From NCBI RefSeq assembly GCF_018406645.1, contig NZ_AP024546.1:1302001-1366000 (forward strand): a stretch of 64,000 bases of DNA, read 5' to 3'. Position numbers and translations under genes: made by a program. The DNA is from Lysobacter helvus (GTDB lineage Bacteria; Pseudomonadota; Gammaproteobacteria; Xanthomonadales; Xanthomonadaceae). Positions 21,814 through 30,797 of the stretch are shown here, one piece after another (the stretch's first letter is position 1; every line of letters begins with the position of its first letter). The notes under the pieces were generated by a model. It was given only the letters and a program-made list of their open reading frames with translations, made no database searches and had not been told where the DNA came from.

Positions 21814-22989
21814 ATGGCGACGTCGCAGGCGAAACGACACGACGAACCGACCGCGGCGGGCTGCACCGCCGCGTCGCTGATGCACGCGTTCGCCGAGCGC
21901 ACCGGCGTGATCGGCGACCTGCCGCCGGTGCGCTACCTGTGGACGGATGCGTTCGCGGTCTGCAACTTCCTCGCGCTGGGGCAGGCCGACCTCGCCGAAC
22001 GCCTGATCGAACAGGTGCACGCGGTGCTCGGCCAGCATCGCGCCGACGACGCGCGCACCGGCTGGATCGGCGGCATGGATGCGCAGACCGGCACCGAACA
22101 TCCCACGCGCGGCGGATTGCGCATCGGCAAGCCCTTGCCGGAACGCGACGACGACACCGTCGTGGACTGGGACCTGGAGTGGGAACGCGACGGCCAGTAT
22201 TTCCATTACCTCGCGCGCTGGATGCATGCGCTCGACCAATTCTCGCGTCGCACCGGTCACGCCGATGCCGGACGATGGGCCCGCGAACTCGCGCAGACCG
22301 CGCATCGCGCGTTCACCTATGCGCCCACGCCCGGTGCACCGAAGCGCATGTACTGGAAGATGCGCATCGATCTTTCGCAACCGCTCGTCGAAGCGATGGG
22401 ACAACACGATCCACTCGACGCGCTGATCACGTATTGGCAACTGCGCGCGCACCAACCGCAGGGGCGCGTGGGCCACGGCCCCGAACTCGACGCCGAATTG
22501 CGCGACATGGCCGCGATCGTCGCAGGCACGAACCTGCTGACGGACGATCCGCTGGGCATCGGCGGTTTGCTGGCGGATGCCAATCGCCTCGCGCAATTGC
22601 TGCGCGTGCGGCCCGGCGACAATCCGTTGCTCGGGCTCGTGGTGGGCGCGGCGTCGCGCGGATTGGCGCGTTACCTGGCGACGCAGCCGTTCGCGCAACC
22701 GGTGGAAACGCGGTTGGCGTTCCGCGAACTCGGGCTCGCGATCGGCTTGCAGGCCGTGTCGCGGTTGTGGGTGTTGCTGGAGCGCGATGCCGCGTCGCTG
22801 GATGCGCAACCCGAATTGCGGCGGGCGCTCGATGTTTTGATCACGCAGGTACCGCTGGCGCGCACGATCACGGATGCATGGTGCGATCCCGCCGCGCAGG
22901 ACACCGCGGCATGGCGCGCGCATGAAGACATCAACGCGGTGATGCTGGCGACGGCGTTGGTGCCGGAGGGGTACCTGGACCTCGCGTAG
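21814..22989 (+). CDS. conserved hypothetical protein, alpha-helical
   Basis: The 391-residue protein is not recognised by me. There is no signal peptide or membrane segment. It appears helical throughout, with Trp/Tyr-rich stretches such as RYLWTDAFAVCNFLALGQ and DGQYFHYLARWMHALDQFS, which resemble the repeated hairpins of (alpha/alpha)6-toroid proteins such as some glycoside hydrolases. No catalytic motif can be named, so this is only a fold guess. The ATG at 21814 has a weak ribosome-binding site. It stands between the DUF2238 gene and the Rhs cluster. Confidence 0.6.
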   Translation: MATSQAKRHDEPTAAGCTAASLMHAFAERTGVIGDLPPVRYLWTDAFAVCNFLALGQADLAERLIEQVHAVLGQHRADDARTGWIGGMDAQTGTEHPTRGGLRIGKPLPERDDDTVVDWDLEWERDGQYFHYLARWMHALDQFSRRTGHADAGRWARELAQTAHRAFTYAPTPGAPKRMYWKMRIDLSQPLVEAMGQHDPLDALITYWQLRAHQPQGRVGHGPELDAELRDMAAIVAGTNLLTDDPLGIGGLLADANRLAQLLRVRPGDNPLLGLVVGAASRGLARYLATQPFAQPVETRLAFRELGLAIGLQAVSRLWVLLERDAASLDAQPELRRALDVLITQVPLARTITDAWCDPAAQDTAAWRAHEDINAVMLATALVPEGYLDLA

Positions 22990-23066
22990 CCGATCGGGCG
23001 GCGCACGACTTCGCAGATGTTTCTTCGCGTCTTCGCGCCGCGAGCGCCTAGCTTCGCGCGCTGTCC

Positions 23067-25781
23067 ATGAAGAACCCTGCGGGCATGCAACGTGCTCCGG
23101 GGAGCGGCATGGCGAAGGGATGGAAGTGGGTTCTGGTTGCGTTTGCGCTGACGACCGTCGAGGCCGTTGCAAAAAAACCTGCCGACGGGCGTGTCTTTTA
23201 CAAACCTGCGAATCATGTCGGTACGTTCGAGCGGGTAACCGTGGTGGGAACCGGGGGGTGGCGATCCGTGCCCGGTTTTTCCTGGAGCGGTAACGGAAAT
23301 GGTGGCGGTGGCGGCGGATTCTCCGAAGGTGCCGCAGGCGGGGCCGCGGGCGGCGATGACGAATCCGAAGACGAAAACCGCTGCGACAATCCGGTCGACA
23401 TCGTTACCGGCAAGAAATACGACGACGTCACCGACTTCGTCGTCGCAGGCAGCGAAGGCCTCGGCATCCATCGCACGTACCACCAGGGCTGGCGCGGCGT
23501 CGGCATGCTCGGCAACCAGTGGATCAGCAACCACGACTTGAAACTGTCGTTCGATGCATTGGTGCCTGGCCCGCCTTCGTCGACGCAGTGCTATCCATAT
23601 CCGGGCGGCCCTGCCTGCAATGTCCCGCTCGTCTACGTGATCTACGCGCACCGCGAAGCCGGCGACCTGGTGCGCTTCAACTGGAACGGCACATCCAATG
23701 CCTGGCTCGGCTCGGAGGAGCATCCCCTGGCCCGCATCACCACCGTCGCGGGCGGCTACTTCCTCGAATGGCCCGACGGCGGCAGTGAGCACTACGACAC
23801 CCGGGGCTTGCTGATGTGGCGGCTGCAACCCGACGGCACGGGCCTGTACTACACGTACGACGCCGCACGCCATCTTGTCGAGGTGCGGCATACCTCGGGC
23901 CGATCGATTCGCCTCTCGCACCAGAACAACCGCCTGGTCGAAGTCGTCGACAGTTCGGGCGTCGTGTACCGCTACGCGCACGCGGGCGGGCGACTTGCGT
24001 CGGTGACCTATCCCGACGGCAAAGGCAACCTGGGCTATCACTACGACAACGGAAAGTTGTCGGGCATCTCCGTCGCCGGCGTGCGCAAGACGTACTACAC
24101 GTACCAAGGCGATCGCGTCGTCGAATCGCGCAAGGCCGACGGCACCGACCTCAAGCGCTACGCTTACTTCGCCGATCGCACCGAGCGCACCAATGCCCTC
24201 GGGCGCAAGACCACCTACCGCATCGTCGATGGCCGAATCATCGAAATCACCGGGCATGCGACGGTGCATTGCCCATCCAGCTTCAGCAAGCGCACGTTCG
24301 ACGCCGAAGGTCGCCTCGACACGATCACCGACGAAGCAGGCGTCGTCACCGACTTCGACTACGACACGCACGGACGGCTGCTGAAGCGCACGGAAGCGCT
24401 TGGCACGGCGGTGGCGCGCACCACGCGGCTGGAATGGGATGCGAACGGACGCCTTGCGCGGCATCTCGTGGAAGGCGTGTCGGACACGCGTTACGCCTAC
24501 ACCGCGGAGGGCCGGCCCGCGACGACGACGCAGTGGGGCGTGGGTGCCAGTACCGGGCAGGCGACGGGCACCTCGTCCACGTACACCCATCATCCGAACA
24601 GGATGGTCGCGACCCTTGTCGTCGACGGGCCGCTCGCGGGCGCCGGCGATGCCGTCACTTACGCGTACAACAGCGCGGGCGACCTGCTTTCCGTCTCCAA
24701 CAGCCTCGGGCATGTCACGCGCTACGAGCAGTACGACGCGATGGGGCGCCCCGGCAGGGTGGTGGACCCAAACGGTGCCGTTCGCGAATTCGAGTACGAC
24801 GCGCGAGGGCGCGCGACGGCCGAGCGCCTGCGCGCGGATGGACAGGTCGCCGAAACGCGGCACGAATACAACGCCGCCGGTTTGCTCGCCGCCACCACCA
24901 CGCCGGAAGGCAACCGGCGCCAATTCCATTACGACGTCGCGGAACGCTTGCAAGCCGAATTCGAACAGGCCAGCGATGGCCGGTTCGACGTACGCCGCGT
25001 TTCGTACAACCCGGAATCCCAGGTCGCGGGCATCAAGGTCGAACGCGCCGACCTGCATCCCTTCCCCGTGCACGCCGCGCAATTCGTGGCGCAGAGCGTG
25101 CCGGGCGCGATGCTTGGCGGCACGGCGTACTGGATCACGGTGCAGGTCCGGAATACGAGCAACGTGCCGTGGCGCGTACAGGATGGCTATCGCCTGCGCT
25201 CCGCCAACAGCGAAGCATGGGGATTGCCGCACGGCGTCGCGCTGGATCGTGACGTTGCGCCCGGCGCGGTCGCCACCATCGCCTTCGCCGCGACCGCCCC
25301 CCGCGTCACCACGTCGCTCACGTTCCAGTGGCGCATGACGAAGAGCGACGGCACCGCGTTCGGTGAAGCCACGACCGCAGTCGCCCTTCCGCCGCCCGTC
25401 GTATATCGCGCGGAACTGGTCAGCCACGACGTGCCGGGCCACGTCTTCCACGGCCAGACAAGCTGGATCTCCGTACGCGTGCGCAACACCGGCTCGCACC
25501 CCTGGAATCTCGCACCCGACCCCACCGTGGTCCTTGCGCAGAACAACGCGCAACACCCCATGCCGCCCAGGACGTACGCCTCCGGTGTCATCCATCCGGG
25601 CCAGGTGGCCACGCTGACCTACGCCTTCAACCCGCCGCCCGGATCGCAATACCACCACTTCGGCGGCGTGGTCTGGATGGAAAACGTGCAAGCCCTCGTG
25701 GAGGTTCCGGTGAAATCCATGTACGTCGAAGACGTCACCCGGCGACCGTGCGGCGCCGGCCCCTGCGAGCAGCCGCGATGA
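23067..25781 (+). CDS. Sec-exported Rhs-repeat protein with C-terminal Ig-like domains
   Basis: The 904-residue protein has a signal-peptide-like hydrophobic segment after a basic start (about 19-36) and a Gly-rich linker (about 73-95), then a DUF6531-like Rhs entry (CDNPVDIVTGKKYDDVTDF, about 108) and many YD/Rhs repeats (e.g. YDTRGLLMWRLQPDG, FEYDARGRATAERL) to about residue 670. Instead of a toxin it ends in two tandem domains (about 672-775 and 781-890) with the patterns VQVRNTSNVPW and VRVRNTGSHPWN, reminiscent of NBR1-type Ig-like (FW) domains. No PAAR or VgrG region is seen. Its stop overlaps the next Rhs gene by ATGA. Confidence 0.85.
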   Translation: MKNPAGMQRAPGSGMAKGWKWVLVAFALTTVEAVAKKPADGRVFYKPANHVGTFERVTVVGTGGWRSVPGFSWSGNGNGGGGGGFSEGAAGGAAGGDDESEDENRCDNPVDIVTGKKYDDVTDFVVAGSEGLGIHRTYHQGWRGVGMLGNQWISNHDLKLSFDALVPGPPSSTQCYPYPGGPACNVPLVYVIYAHREAGDLVRFNWNGTSNAWLGSEEHPLARITTVAGGYFLEWPDGGSEHYDTRGLLMWRLQPDGTGLYYTYDAARHLVEVRHTSGRSIRLSHQNNRLVEVVDSSGVVYRYAHAGGRLASVTYPDGKGNLGYHYDNGKLSGISVAGVRKTYYTYQGDRVVESRKADGTDLKRYAYFADRTERTNALGRKTTYRIVDGRIIEITGHATVHCPSSFSKRTFDAEGRLDTITDEAGVVTDFDYDTHGRLLKRTEALGTAVARTTRLEWDANGRLARHLVEGVSDTRYAYTAEGRPATTTQWGVGASTGQATGTSSTYTHHPNRMVATLVVDGPLAGAGDAVTYAYNSAGDLLSVSNSLGHVTRYEQYDAMGRPGRVVDPNGAVREFEYDARGRATAERLRADGQVAETRHEYNAAGLLAATTTPEGNRRQFHYDVAERLQAEFEQASDGRFDVRRVSYNPESQVAGIKVERADLHPFPVHAAQFVAQSVPGAMLGGTAYWITVQVRNTSNVPWRVQDGYRLRSANSEAWGLPHGVALDRDVAPGAVATIAFAATAPRVTTSLTFQWRMTKSDGTAFGEATTAVALPPPVVYRAELVSHDVPGHVFHGQTSWISVRVRNTGSHPWNLAPDPTVVLAQNNAQHPMPPRTYASGVIHPGQVATLTYAFNPPPGSQYHHFGGVVWMENVQALVEVPVKSMYVEDVTRRPCGAGPCEQPR

Positions 25782-28057
25782 ACGCGCGCTCCTCTCTCGC
25801 ACTCGCGCTGGGTGCAGCGATCGCCAGCCTGTCGATCGCAAACGCCCAGGCAACTGTCACCTACCAGTCCGCCCTCGAATACGACGAGCTCGGCCGCGTG
25901 ATCCGCGTGCTGGCGGCGGATGGCAGCGTCAAGTTCCGATACGCGTACGACGCGGTGGGCAACCGCACGGCGTCCACCGACGCGTTGGGGAGGACGACCA
26001 CGTTCGCCTACGACGCGCTCGGCCGGATGGTGGCGTCCATCGACCCGCTGGGCGGGCGCGCAATGTTCACCTATGACGCCGCGGACCGCATCACACAGAT
26101 CGTCGACCCGCGCGGCATTCCAACGCGCTACCACTACGACGGCATGGGCCGCCTGGTCCGCGAGGAAAGCCAGGATCGCGGGCACACCACCTACACGTAC
26201 GACCAGGCCGGCCAGCTGCTGCACAAGACGTTGGCGGATGGAACCACGCTGACGCACGAATACGACACGCTGGGGCGGCTCACGCGACAAGGCAGCGGCG
26301 ATGAATGGCGGACGCACGTCTACGACGCGTGCGCCAACGGCAAGGGGCGTTGGTGCGAATCCCTGACCGCAGCCACGCAGACCCGCGTGGACTACACGCA
26401 GGCCGGACAGATCGAACTGAAGCGCGAACGTATCGGGGAGGACGAAAACCAGACCGCGTTCGCGTGGGATCACGCCGGGCGGCTTGCGGGAATCGCGTAC
26501 CCCAGCGGCACGTTCGTCGGGTACCGCTACGCGGCCGGCAAGCTGGAGAGCGTGTACGCGACGGTCGCCGGGGAAACGGTACCCGTGATCGGGAACATCA
26601 CGTCATCGCCCTTCGGCGGCGCAACGGGGTGGGACTACGGCAACGGACTGCAGCGCACGATCCACCTCGATCTCGACGGACGCGTAGCCGGCCTGGGTGT
26701 CGCCGATGCCTCCGGCGCGCGGCAGAGCCTGACCTACCAGCGCAATGCCGCGGATGAGATCACGCGAATCACGAATGGGGTGGATGGCGCGCTGACGTTG
26801 ACGAATGGGTTCGATGCGACTTCGCGACTCACGTCGTCGCATGCCCCGGCGCGGCAGTCCGATTTCACGTTGGACCTCAATGGCAATCGCACCGCGTATC
26901 GCGAAGGCGACGACGTGTTTGCGATCCAGGTGGATCCGAACAGCAACCGTGTGCTTGGGGCGAGTGGCGCGAAGCAGTCGTCGTTGGAGTACGACGCGAA
27001 CGGGAATCTCGTCCGCCTGAATCGAATTGGGGATGCAGATACACGGTTTGTTTACGACGGCTTTCAACGTCTTTTGCAAGTTTCGCGCATGGGCGCCGCC
27101 GGAAGCGTAGAAACTAACTATCTGACCAACGCGATCGACCAGCGTGTTCAAAAGGGCGAATTCAACGGCGCAACCCGCTTCACGTACATGGGGCAAAACC
27201 AGCTTCTCGCCGAGCGGACGCCTTCAGGATGGAAGGATTACATCCGTGTCGGCGAATCCTTGGTCGGCATGGTCAATGGGCAAACGGACTTGTACTTCGC
27301 GCACGACGACCAATTGGGTAGGCCAGAGGTATTAACCGACGCCGGGCGAAACGTGCGCTGGCGCGCAGCAAACCATGCGTTCAATCGCGAGGTTAAGGTG
27401 GACGCCGTTGGAGGAATGAGCCTCGGTTTTCCGGGCCAGTACTGGGACGAGGAATCCCGCACATGGTTCAACGGGTTTAGATACTACCTTTCGGAAGTTG
27501 AGCATGGTGGGCGTTACACCCAGCCTGACCCAATTGGCCTGGGTGGCGGCATGAATCCCTACACTTATGTCGGAAGCAATCCTACGGATCGTGTCGATGT
27601 ACTGGGCTTGCGCGCGACATGCCGGTGTTCGGATACCGGTGCAGAGATCAACATCAATTTTGATTTCGACGGACCCGGAGCCACACCCGAAGTAATCGCG
27701 TCATGGAGGTCGTCCATCGAGCAAGCATGGTCGGCACCGGGATTTAAGGTAACGACAAGCATCGGGGGATGGTGGTCTACCGATATCACCTTCATGTCTG
27801 GCCGAGGCCGCTCATTCATGCAAGGCAACCGAGGCACTTGGTTCGCAGAAGAAGACCCCTGGACCGCCGCGCATGAGTCAGGGCACATCATGAGACTGGA
27901 CGATCGATATGTTGAGGTCGAGCGCGGTATCACGGTCCCGCAGGAAGGCTGGCAGGGGACCATCATGGCGGAGCACTTAGGGACGGTGACCGCAACGGAT
28001 CGACAAGCAGTCATGGACGCTTTGGGCTGCAATTGCCCATGCGGGGATCAGCAATGA
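25778..28057 (+). CDS. Rhs polymorphic toxin with a C-terminal metzincin-like domain
   Basis: The 759-residue protein starts with a signal peptide (about 1-26) and continues directly into YD/Rhs repeats (YDELGRVIRV, YDAVGNRTASTDALGR). Next comes the Rhs core end (LGFPGQYWDEESRTWFNGFRYY-like, then TQPDPIGLGGGMNPYTYVGSNP, about 560-605). After VDVLGL the last ~147 residues are unrelated to Rhs. They contain HESGHIMRLDD with His699, Glu700, His703 and Asp709, and a downstream Met730 (TIMAE) that could be the Met-turn. This is the layout of a zinc metallopeptidase toxin. GC content falls visibly from about 27,000 on. The start overlaps the previous gene (ATGA) and the end overlaps the next (ATGA). 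Confidence 0.88.
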   Translation: MNARSSLALALGAAIASLSIANAQATVTYQSALEYDELGRVIRVLAADGSVKFRYAYDAVGNRTASTDALGRTTTFAYDALGRMVASIDPLGGRAMFTYDAADRITQIVDPRGIPTRYHYDGMGRLVREESQDRGHTTYTYDQAGQLLHKTLADGTTLTHEYDTLGRLTRQGSGDEWRTHVYDACANGKGRWCESLTAATQTRVDYTQAGQIELKRERIGEDENQTAFAWDHAGRLAGIAYPSGTFVGYRYAAGKLESVYATVAGETVPVIGNITSSPFGGATGWDYGNGLQRTIHLDLDGRVAGLGVADASGARQSLTYQRNAADEITRITNGVDGALTLTNGFDATSRLTSSHAPARQSDFTLDLNGNRTAYREGDDVFAIQVDPNSNRVLGASGAKQSSLEYDANGNLVRLNRIGDADTRFVYDGFQRLLQVSRMGAAGSVETNYLTNAIDQRVQKGEFNGATRFTYMGQNQLLAERTPSGWKDYIRVGESLVGMVNGQTDLYFAHDDQLGRPEVLTDAGRNVRWRAANHAFNREVKVDAVGGMSLGFPGQYWDEESRTWFNGFRYYLSEVEHGGRYTQPDPIGLGGGMNPYTYVGSNPTDRVDVLGLRATCRCSDTGAEININFDFDGPGATPEVIASWRSSIEQAWSAPGFKVTTSIGGWWSTDITFMSGRGRSFMQGNRGTWFAEEDPWTAAHESGHIMRLDDRYVEVERGITVPQEGWQGTIMAEHLGTVTATDRQAVMDALGCNCPCGDQQ

Positions 28058-28509
28058 ATTGGAGCGCCAAACTTCTCGCAGTGCTGTGCATTCCTTTAGT
28101 CGGGGCATGCGCAACTTCCAGGCTCGGAGATGAGAAAACAGCTGAACTGGTCGATCGACTCGTCACAGACATGACCAGCTCTCCAAAAAAACAACGTCTC
28201 GCGCTGCAAGAACTGGAGAGAGCCGGCAGAGTTGCAATCCCATATTTGGTCGCTCACCTAGACGACACCAAGAGGCTCGCCGAAGAGTCGATCACCTTGT
28301 CAAACCAATCTCCTGAAGCGTTTGAAGGGCTTCGTCACTACAGCCCAAGGACAGTCCACGATGCTCTTAGCGCTCTCTTGAACCAAATGACCGGGCAGAG
28401 CTTTGTTTTTGTCTACAACGGAGCGACGGACGCGGACCGCGAAAGAAACCTGGTTGCTTGGCGGACGTGGTGTCTTCAGGAATTCGCGGTAAAGGCTTGC
28501 GGACAATGA
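28054..28509 (+). CDS. small lipoprotein, candidate immunity protein 1
   Basis: The 151-residue product has a lipoprotein signal (VGAC, Cys19) followed by a helical body (KKQRLALQELERAGRVAIPYLVAHL) that suggests a HEAT-like repeat. It begins within the stop of the Rhs-metallopeptidase gene (ATGA), preceded by GGGGAT. It has lower GC than the flanking genes. Position directly after a toxin tip and a predicted periplasmic lipid anchor fit an immunity protein guarding against a toxin that acts outside the cytoplasm; this is inference. The start at 28054 is preferred over 28033. Confidence 0.7.
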   Translation: MNWSAKLLAVLCIPLVGACATSRLGDEKTAELVDRLVTDMTSSPKKQRLALQELERAGRVAIPYLVAHLDDTKRLAEESITLSNQSPEAFEGLRHYSPRTVHDALSALLNQMTGQSFVFVYNGATDADRERNLVAWRTWCLQEFAVKACGQ

Positions 28510-28823
28510 AATCACTATCAAGGACGGGCGTGATCTCTGCGTGCATTGGAATGGCAGCGTGCACAAGCGGGCCAAGTGATCACCAGATCATGGGCGATTT
28601 CTTGTCCTCTCCCGGATGGGAAGGCCAAGCTCCGGAAATCACAGGGGTCACGAGAGGCGATGGGTGGGACGACGGCGCGGAAGTGCGGGTCTATTTCAAG
28701 CCGAGAACCTGCGCGACGAAATGCGAAGCCGCCTTTGCTTCCATGTCCTATCAGCAGCACGATGCAGGTAAATGGCGCTTGCTCTATAGGTCGCCACAGG
28801 GCAAAGCGTTTTCAACCGATTGA
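28506..28823 (+). CDS. small lipoprotein, candidate immunity protein 2
   Basis: The 105-residue protein has a lipoprotein signal (MAAC, Cys19) and a short domain containing two Cys (RTCATKCEAAF) and YFKPRTC...YRSPQGKAF-like strands. I cannot place it in a family. It overlaps the preceding lipoprotein stop by ATGA (28506-28509), so all four cluster genes are translationally coupled. It may be a second immunity factor or a cofactor of the first. Confidence 0.6.
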   Translation: MKSLSRTGVISACIGMAACTSGPSDHQIMGDFLSSPGWEGQAPEITGVTRGDGWDDGAEVRVYFKPRTCATKCEAAFASMSYQQHDAGKWRLLYRSPQGKAFSTD

Positions 28824-28843
28824 CGGTCGCGCGCCCGCGCCGC

Positions 28844-29500
28844 TCATTGCTCCGGCGGTTCTTCTTCAAATTCCCAGCTATACCGCTGCCGCGGCGCCGG
28901 CGGATCCACGTGCCGGAACAACACCGCCGAAACCACACCGCCGATCGCGCCTCCGAGATGCGACTGCCACGACACGCCGGGATCATGCGGCAACACCGCC
29001 ACCAGCATCCCACCTGAAAACGTCAGCGCGATCATCGCCGCCGCCATCGATGCACGATCCCGTCGCAACAAGCCCAGCGCCACGACGAGGTACGCCAAGC
29101 CCTGCACCACACCGCTCGCACCGAGGTGATGCGTGCCGACGTCACCCAGCCACCACGCGCCCAACCCGCTCGTGATCCACGCGATCGGGATCGCGCGCAC
29201 CGTCGCCTTCGGATACACGCTGCCGGCCAGCGTGCCGAGCAGCAGCAGCGCGAACGCATTCGACACCAGGTGATCCCACGAGCCGTGCAGCAGCGGCGCG
29301 CCCAGCACGCCGCGCAGTCCGGCCAGCGAATGCGGTGCCACGGCCCACGCACTCGCATCGAACGCGCCCTGCAGCAGGTACACCACCGTCAGCAATGCCA
29401 CCGCCGCCGCGCTGCCGAAAAACGCCCGCCTGACCCGCCGCCGATCGCGCACGCGCTGGGCCAGGGGATCGTCGGGGAGGGCTTGGGTCGGCAGGTGCAT
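28844..29500 (-). CDS. rhomboid-family intramembrane serine protease
   Basis: The 218-residue protein has about six hydrophobic segments and the rhomboid catalytic pair: Ser129 in HHLGASGVVQG and His181 in WQSHLGGAIGG. HGSWDHLVSNAFAL supplies the usual HxxxN loop (His77, Asn81). Rhomboids cleave transmembrane segments in the bilayer. The C-terminus is acidic (WEFEEEPPEQ). The start at 29500 is chosen from length and the onset of family similarity. It is divergent from rlmI and convergent with the Rhs cluster. Confidence 0.9.
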   Translation of the reverse strand: MHLPTQALPDDPLAQRVRDRRRVRRAFFGSAAAVALLTVVYLLQGAFDASAWAVAPHSLAGLRGVLGAPLLHGSWDHLVSNAFALLLLGTLAGSVYPKATVRAIPIAWITSGLGAWWLGDVGTHHLGASGVVQGLAYLVVALGLLRRDRASMAAAMIALTFSGGMLVAVLPHDPGVSWQSHLGGAIGGVVSAVLFRHVDPPAPRQRYSWEFEEEPPEQ

Positions 29501-29561
29501 GGCAGGGGGATGGCGGCGATTTCGCGCGGGACAAGTGGCCGCCGCGTAAACTTGCGCCCCT

Positions 29562-30734
29562 ATGGACGCCCCCGCCCCCACCGTCGTCCGCCTGCGCAAT
29601 GCATGGCGGTCCTCCCACCCGTGGATCTTCCAGAAGCTGGTCGAGAAGCCCGCCGTGCGGCCCAAGCCCGGCAGCATCGTCGACGTGGTCGGCGTGGACG
29701 ACGAATGGATCGGCCGCGGTTTCTACAACGGCCACTCGCGCATCGCGGTGCGCATCCTGGAAACCGACCGATCGGTCGCCGTCGACCAGGCCTGGTTTTC
29801 GCGCAAGATCGCCGCGGCCGTGGGCCTGCGCCGCGAACTGCTGAAGCTCGACGCCGTCAGCGACGCCTGGCGCGTCGTGCACTCGGAGGGCGACGGCCTC
29901 AGCGGCCTCGTCGTGGACCGTTACGCAGACCTGCTGGTCGTCCAGTTCTTCAGCGCCGGCATGTTCCGCCACCGCGAATGGATCTACGAGGCGCTGCGCG
30001 AACAGTTCCCGGGCTGCCGCTTCCATTCCTTCGCCGACGAACACGTGCAGAAGCAGGAAAGCTTCGACTACCGCGGCAGCGAGCCCGCCGCGCCCGCGAT
30101 CATCACCGAACACGGCATCCGCTTCCGCGCCGACCCCGCGGGCGCGCACAAGACCGGGTTCTTCGCCGACCAGCGCGAGAACCGCGAGTGGCTGTCGCAC
30201 CTGTGCGCCGGCCAGCGCGTGCTGGACTTGTGCTGCAACACCGGCGGTTTCGCGGTGTACGCGGCCGCGCGCGGTGCGTCGGAAGTGATCGGCATCGACA
30301 TCGACAACGACGTCCTCGACATCGCCAAGGGCAACGCGAAGCTCAACGACGTGCGCCCGCGCTTCGTGCAGGCCGACATCTTTCCGTGGCTGCGCGATGC
30401 CTCGAACAACGGCGAACGCTTCGACGTGGTGATCCTGGACCCGGCCAAGATGACGCGCGACCCCGACCAGGTGATCCCCGCGCTCAAGAAGTACCTCGAC
30501 ATGAACAAGCTGGCCATGAGCGTGGTGAAGCCGGGCGGCCTGTTCGCCACGTTCTCGTGCACGGGCCTGGTGAGCGAAGAGCAATTCCTCGACATGCTCC
30601 GGCGCGCGGCGTTCTACGCCAACCGCACGGTGCAGGTGCTGAAGGTCTCCGGCGCGGGCGCCGACCATCCGTTCCTGGCGCAGGCCCAGGAATCGCGTTA
30701 CCTCAAGGCGGTGTTCTGTCGCGTCCTCGATTGA
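29562..30734 (+). CDS. rlmI: 23S rRNA (cytosine-5)-methyltransferase RlmI-type
   Basis: The 390-residue protein has an N-terminal PUA domain (about 1-75; VVRLRNAWRSSHPWIFQ), an EEHAD-like central fold and a Rossmann methyltransferase (motif I VLDLCCNTGGFAVYAA, acidic DIDNDVLD, motif IV LDPAKMTRD, and TFSCTGLV with the likely catalytic Cys). RlmI methylates C1962 of 23S rRNA in E. coli. DPAK replaces the more usual DPPK at motif IV, a mild divergence. It is followed 63 bases later by rmuC. Confidence 0.9.
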   Translation: MDAPAPTVVRLRNAWRSSHPWIFQKLVEKPAVRPKPGSIVDVVGVDDEWIGRGFYNGHSRIAVRILETDRSVAVDQAWFSRKIAAAVGLRRELLKLDAVSDAWRVVHSEGDGLSGLVVDRYADLLVVQFFSAGMFRHREWIYEALREQFPGCRFHSFADEHVQKQESFDYRGSEPAAPAIITEHGIRFRADPAGAHKTGFFADQRENREWLSHLCAGQRVLDLCCNTGGFAVYAAARGASEVIGIDIDNDVLDIAKGNAKLNDVRPRFVQADIFPWLRDASNNGERFDVVILDPAKMTRDPDQVIPALKKYLDMNKLAMSVVKPGGLFATFSCTGLVSEEQFLDMLRRAAFYANRTVQVLKVSGAGADHPFLAQAQESRYLKAVFCRVLD

Positions 30735-30797
30735 GTCGCAGCCGGTGCGACGCGTGGAGCGCATACACTGCCCACGCCGAACCGGAGGACTTCGCCC

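Noticed and set aside
25778-25784. The two Rhs genes as one gene broken by a frameshift
   Set aside because: The second gene has its own signal peptide and begins at an ATGA overlap, which fits two coupled genes; the first ends in complete Ig-like domains. A sequencing error cannot be fully excluded.
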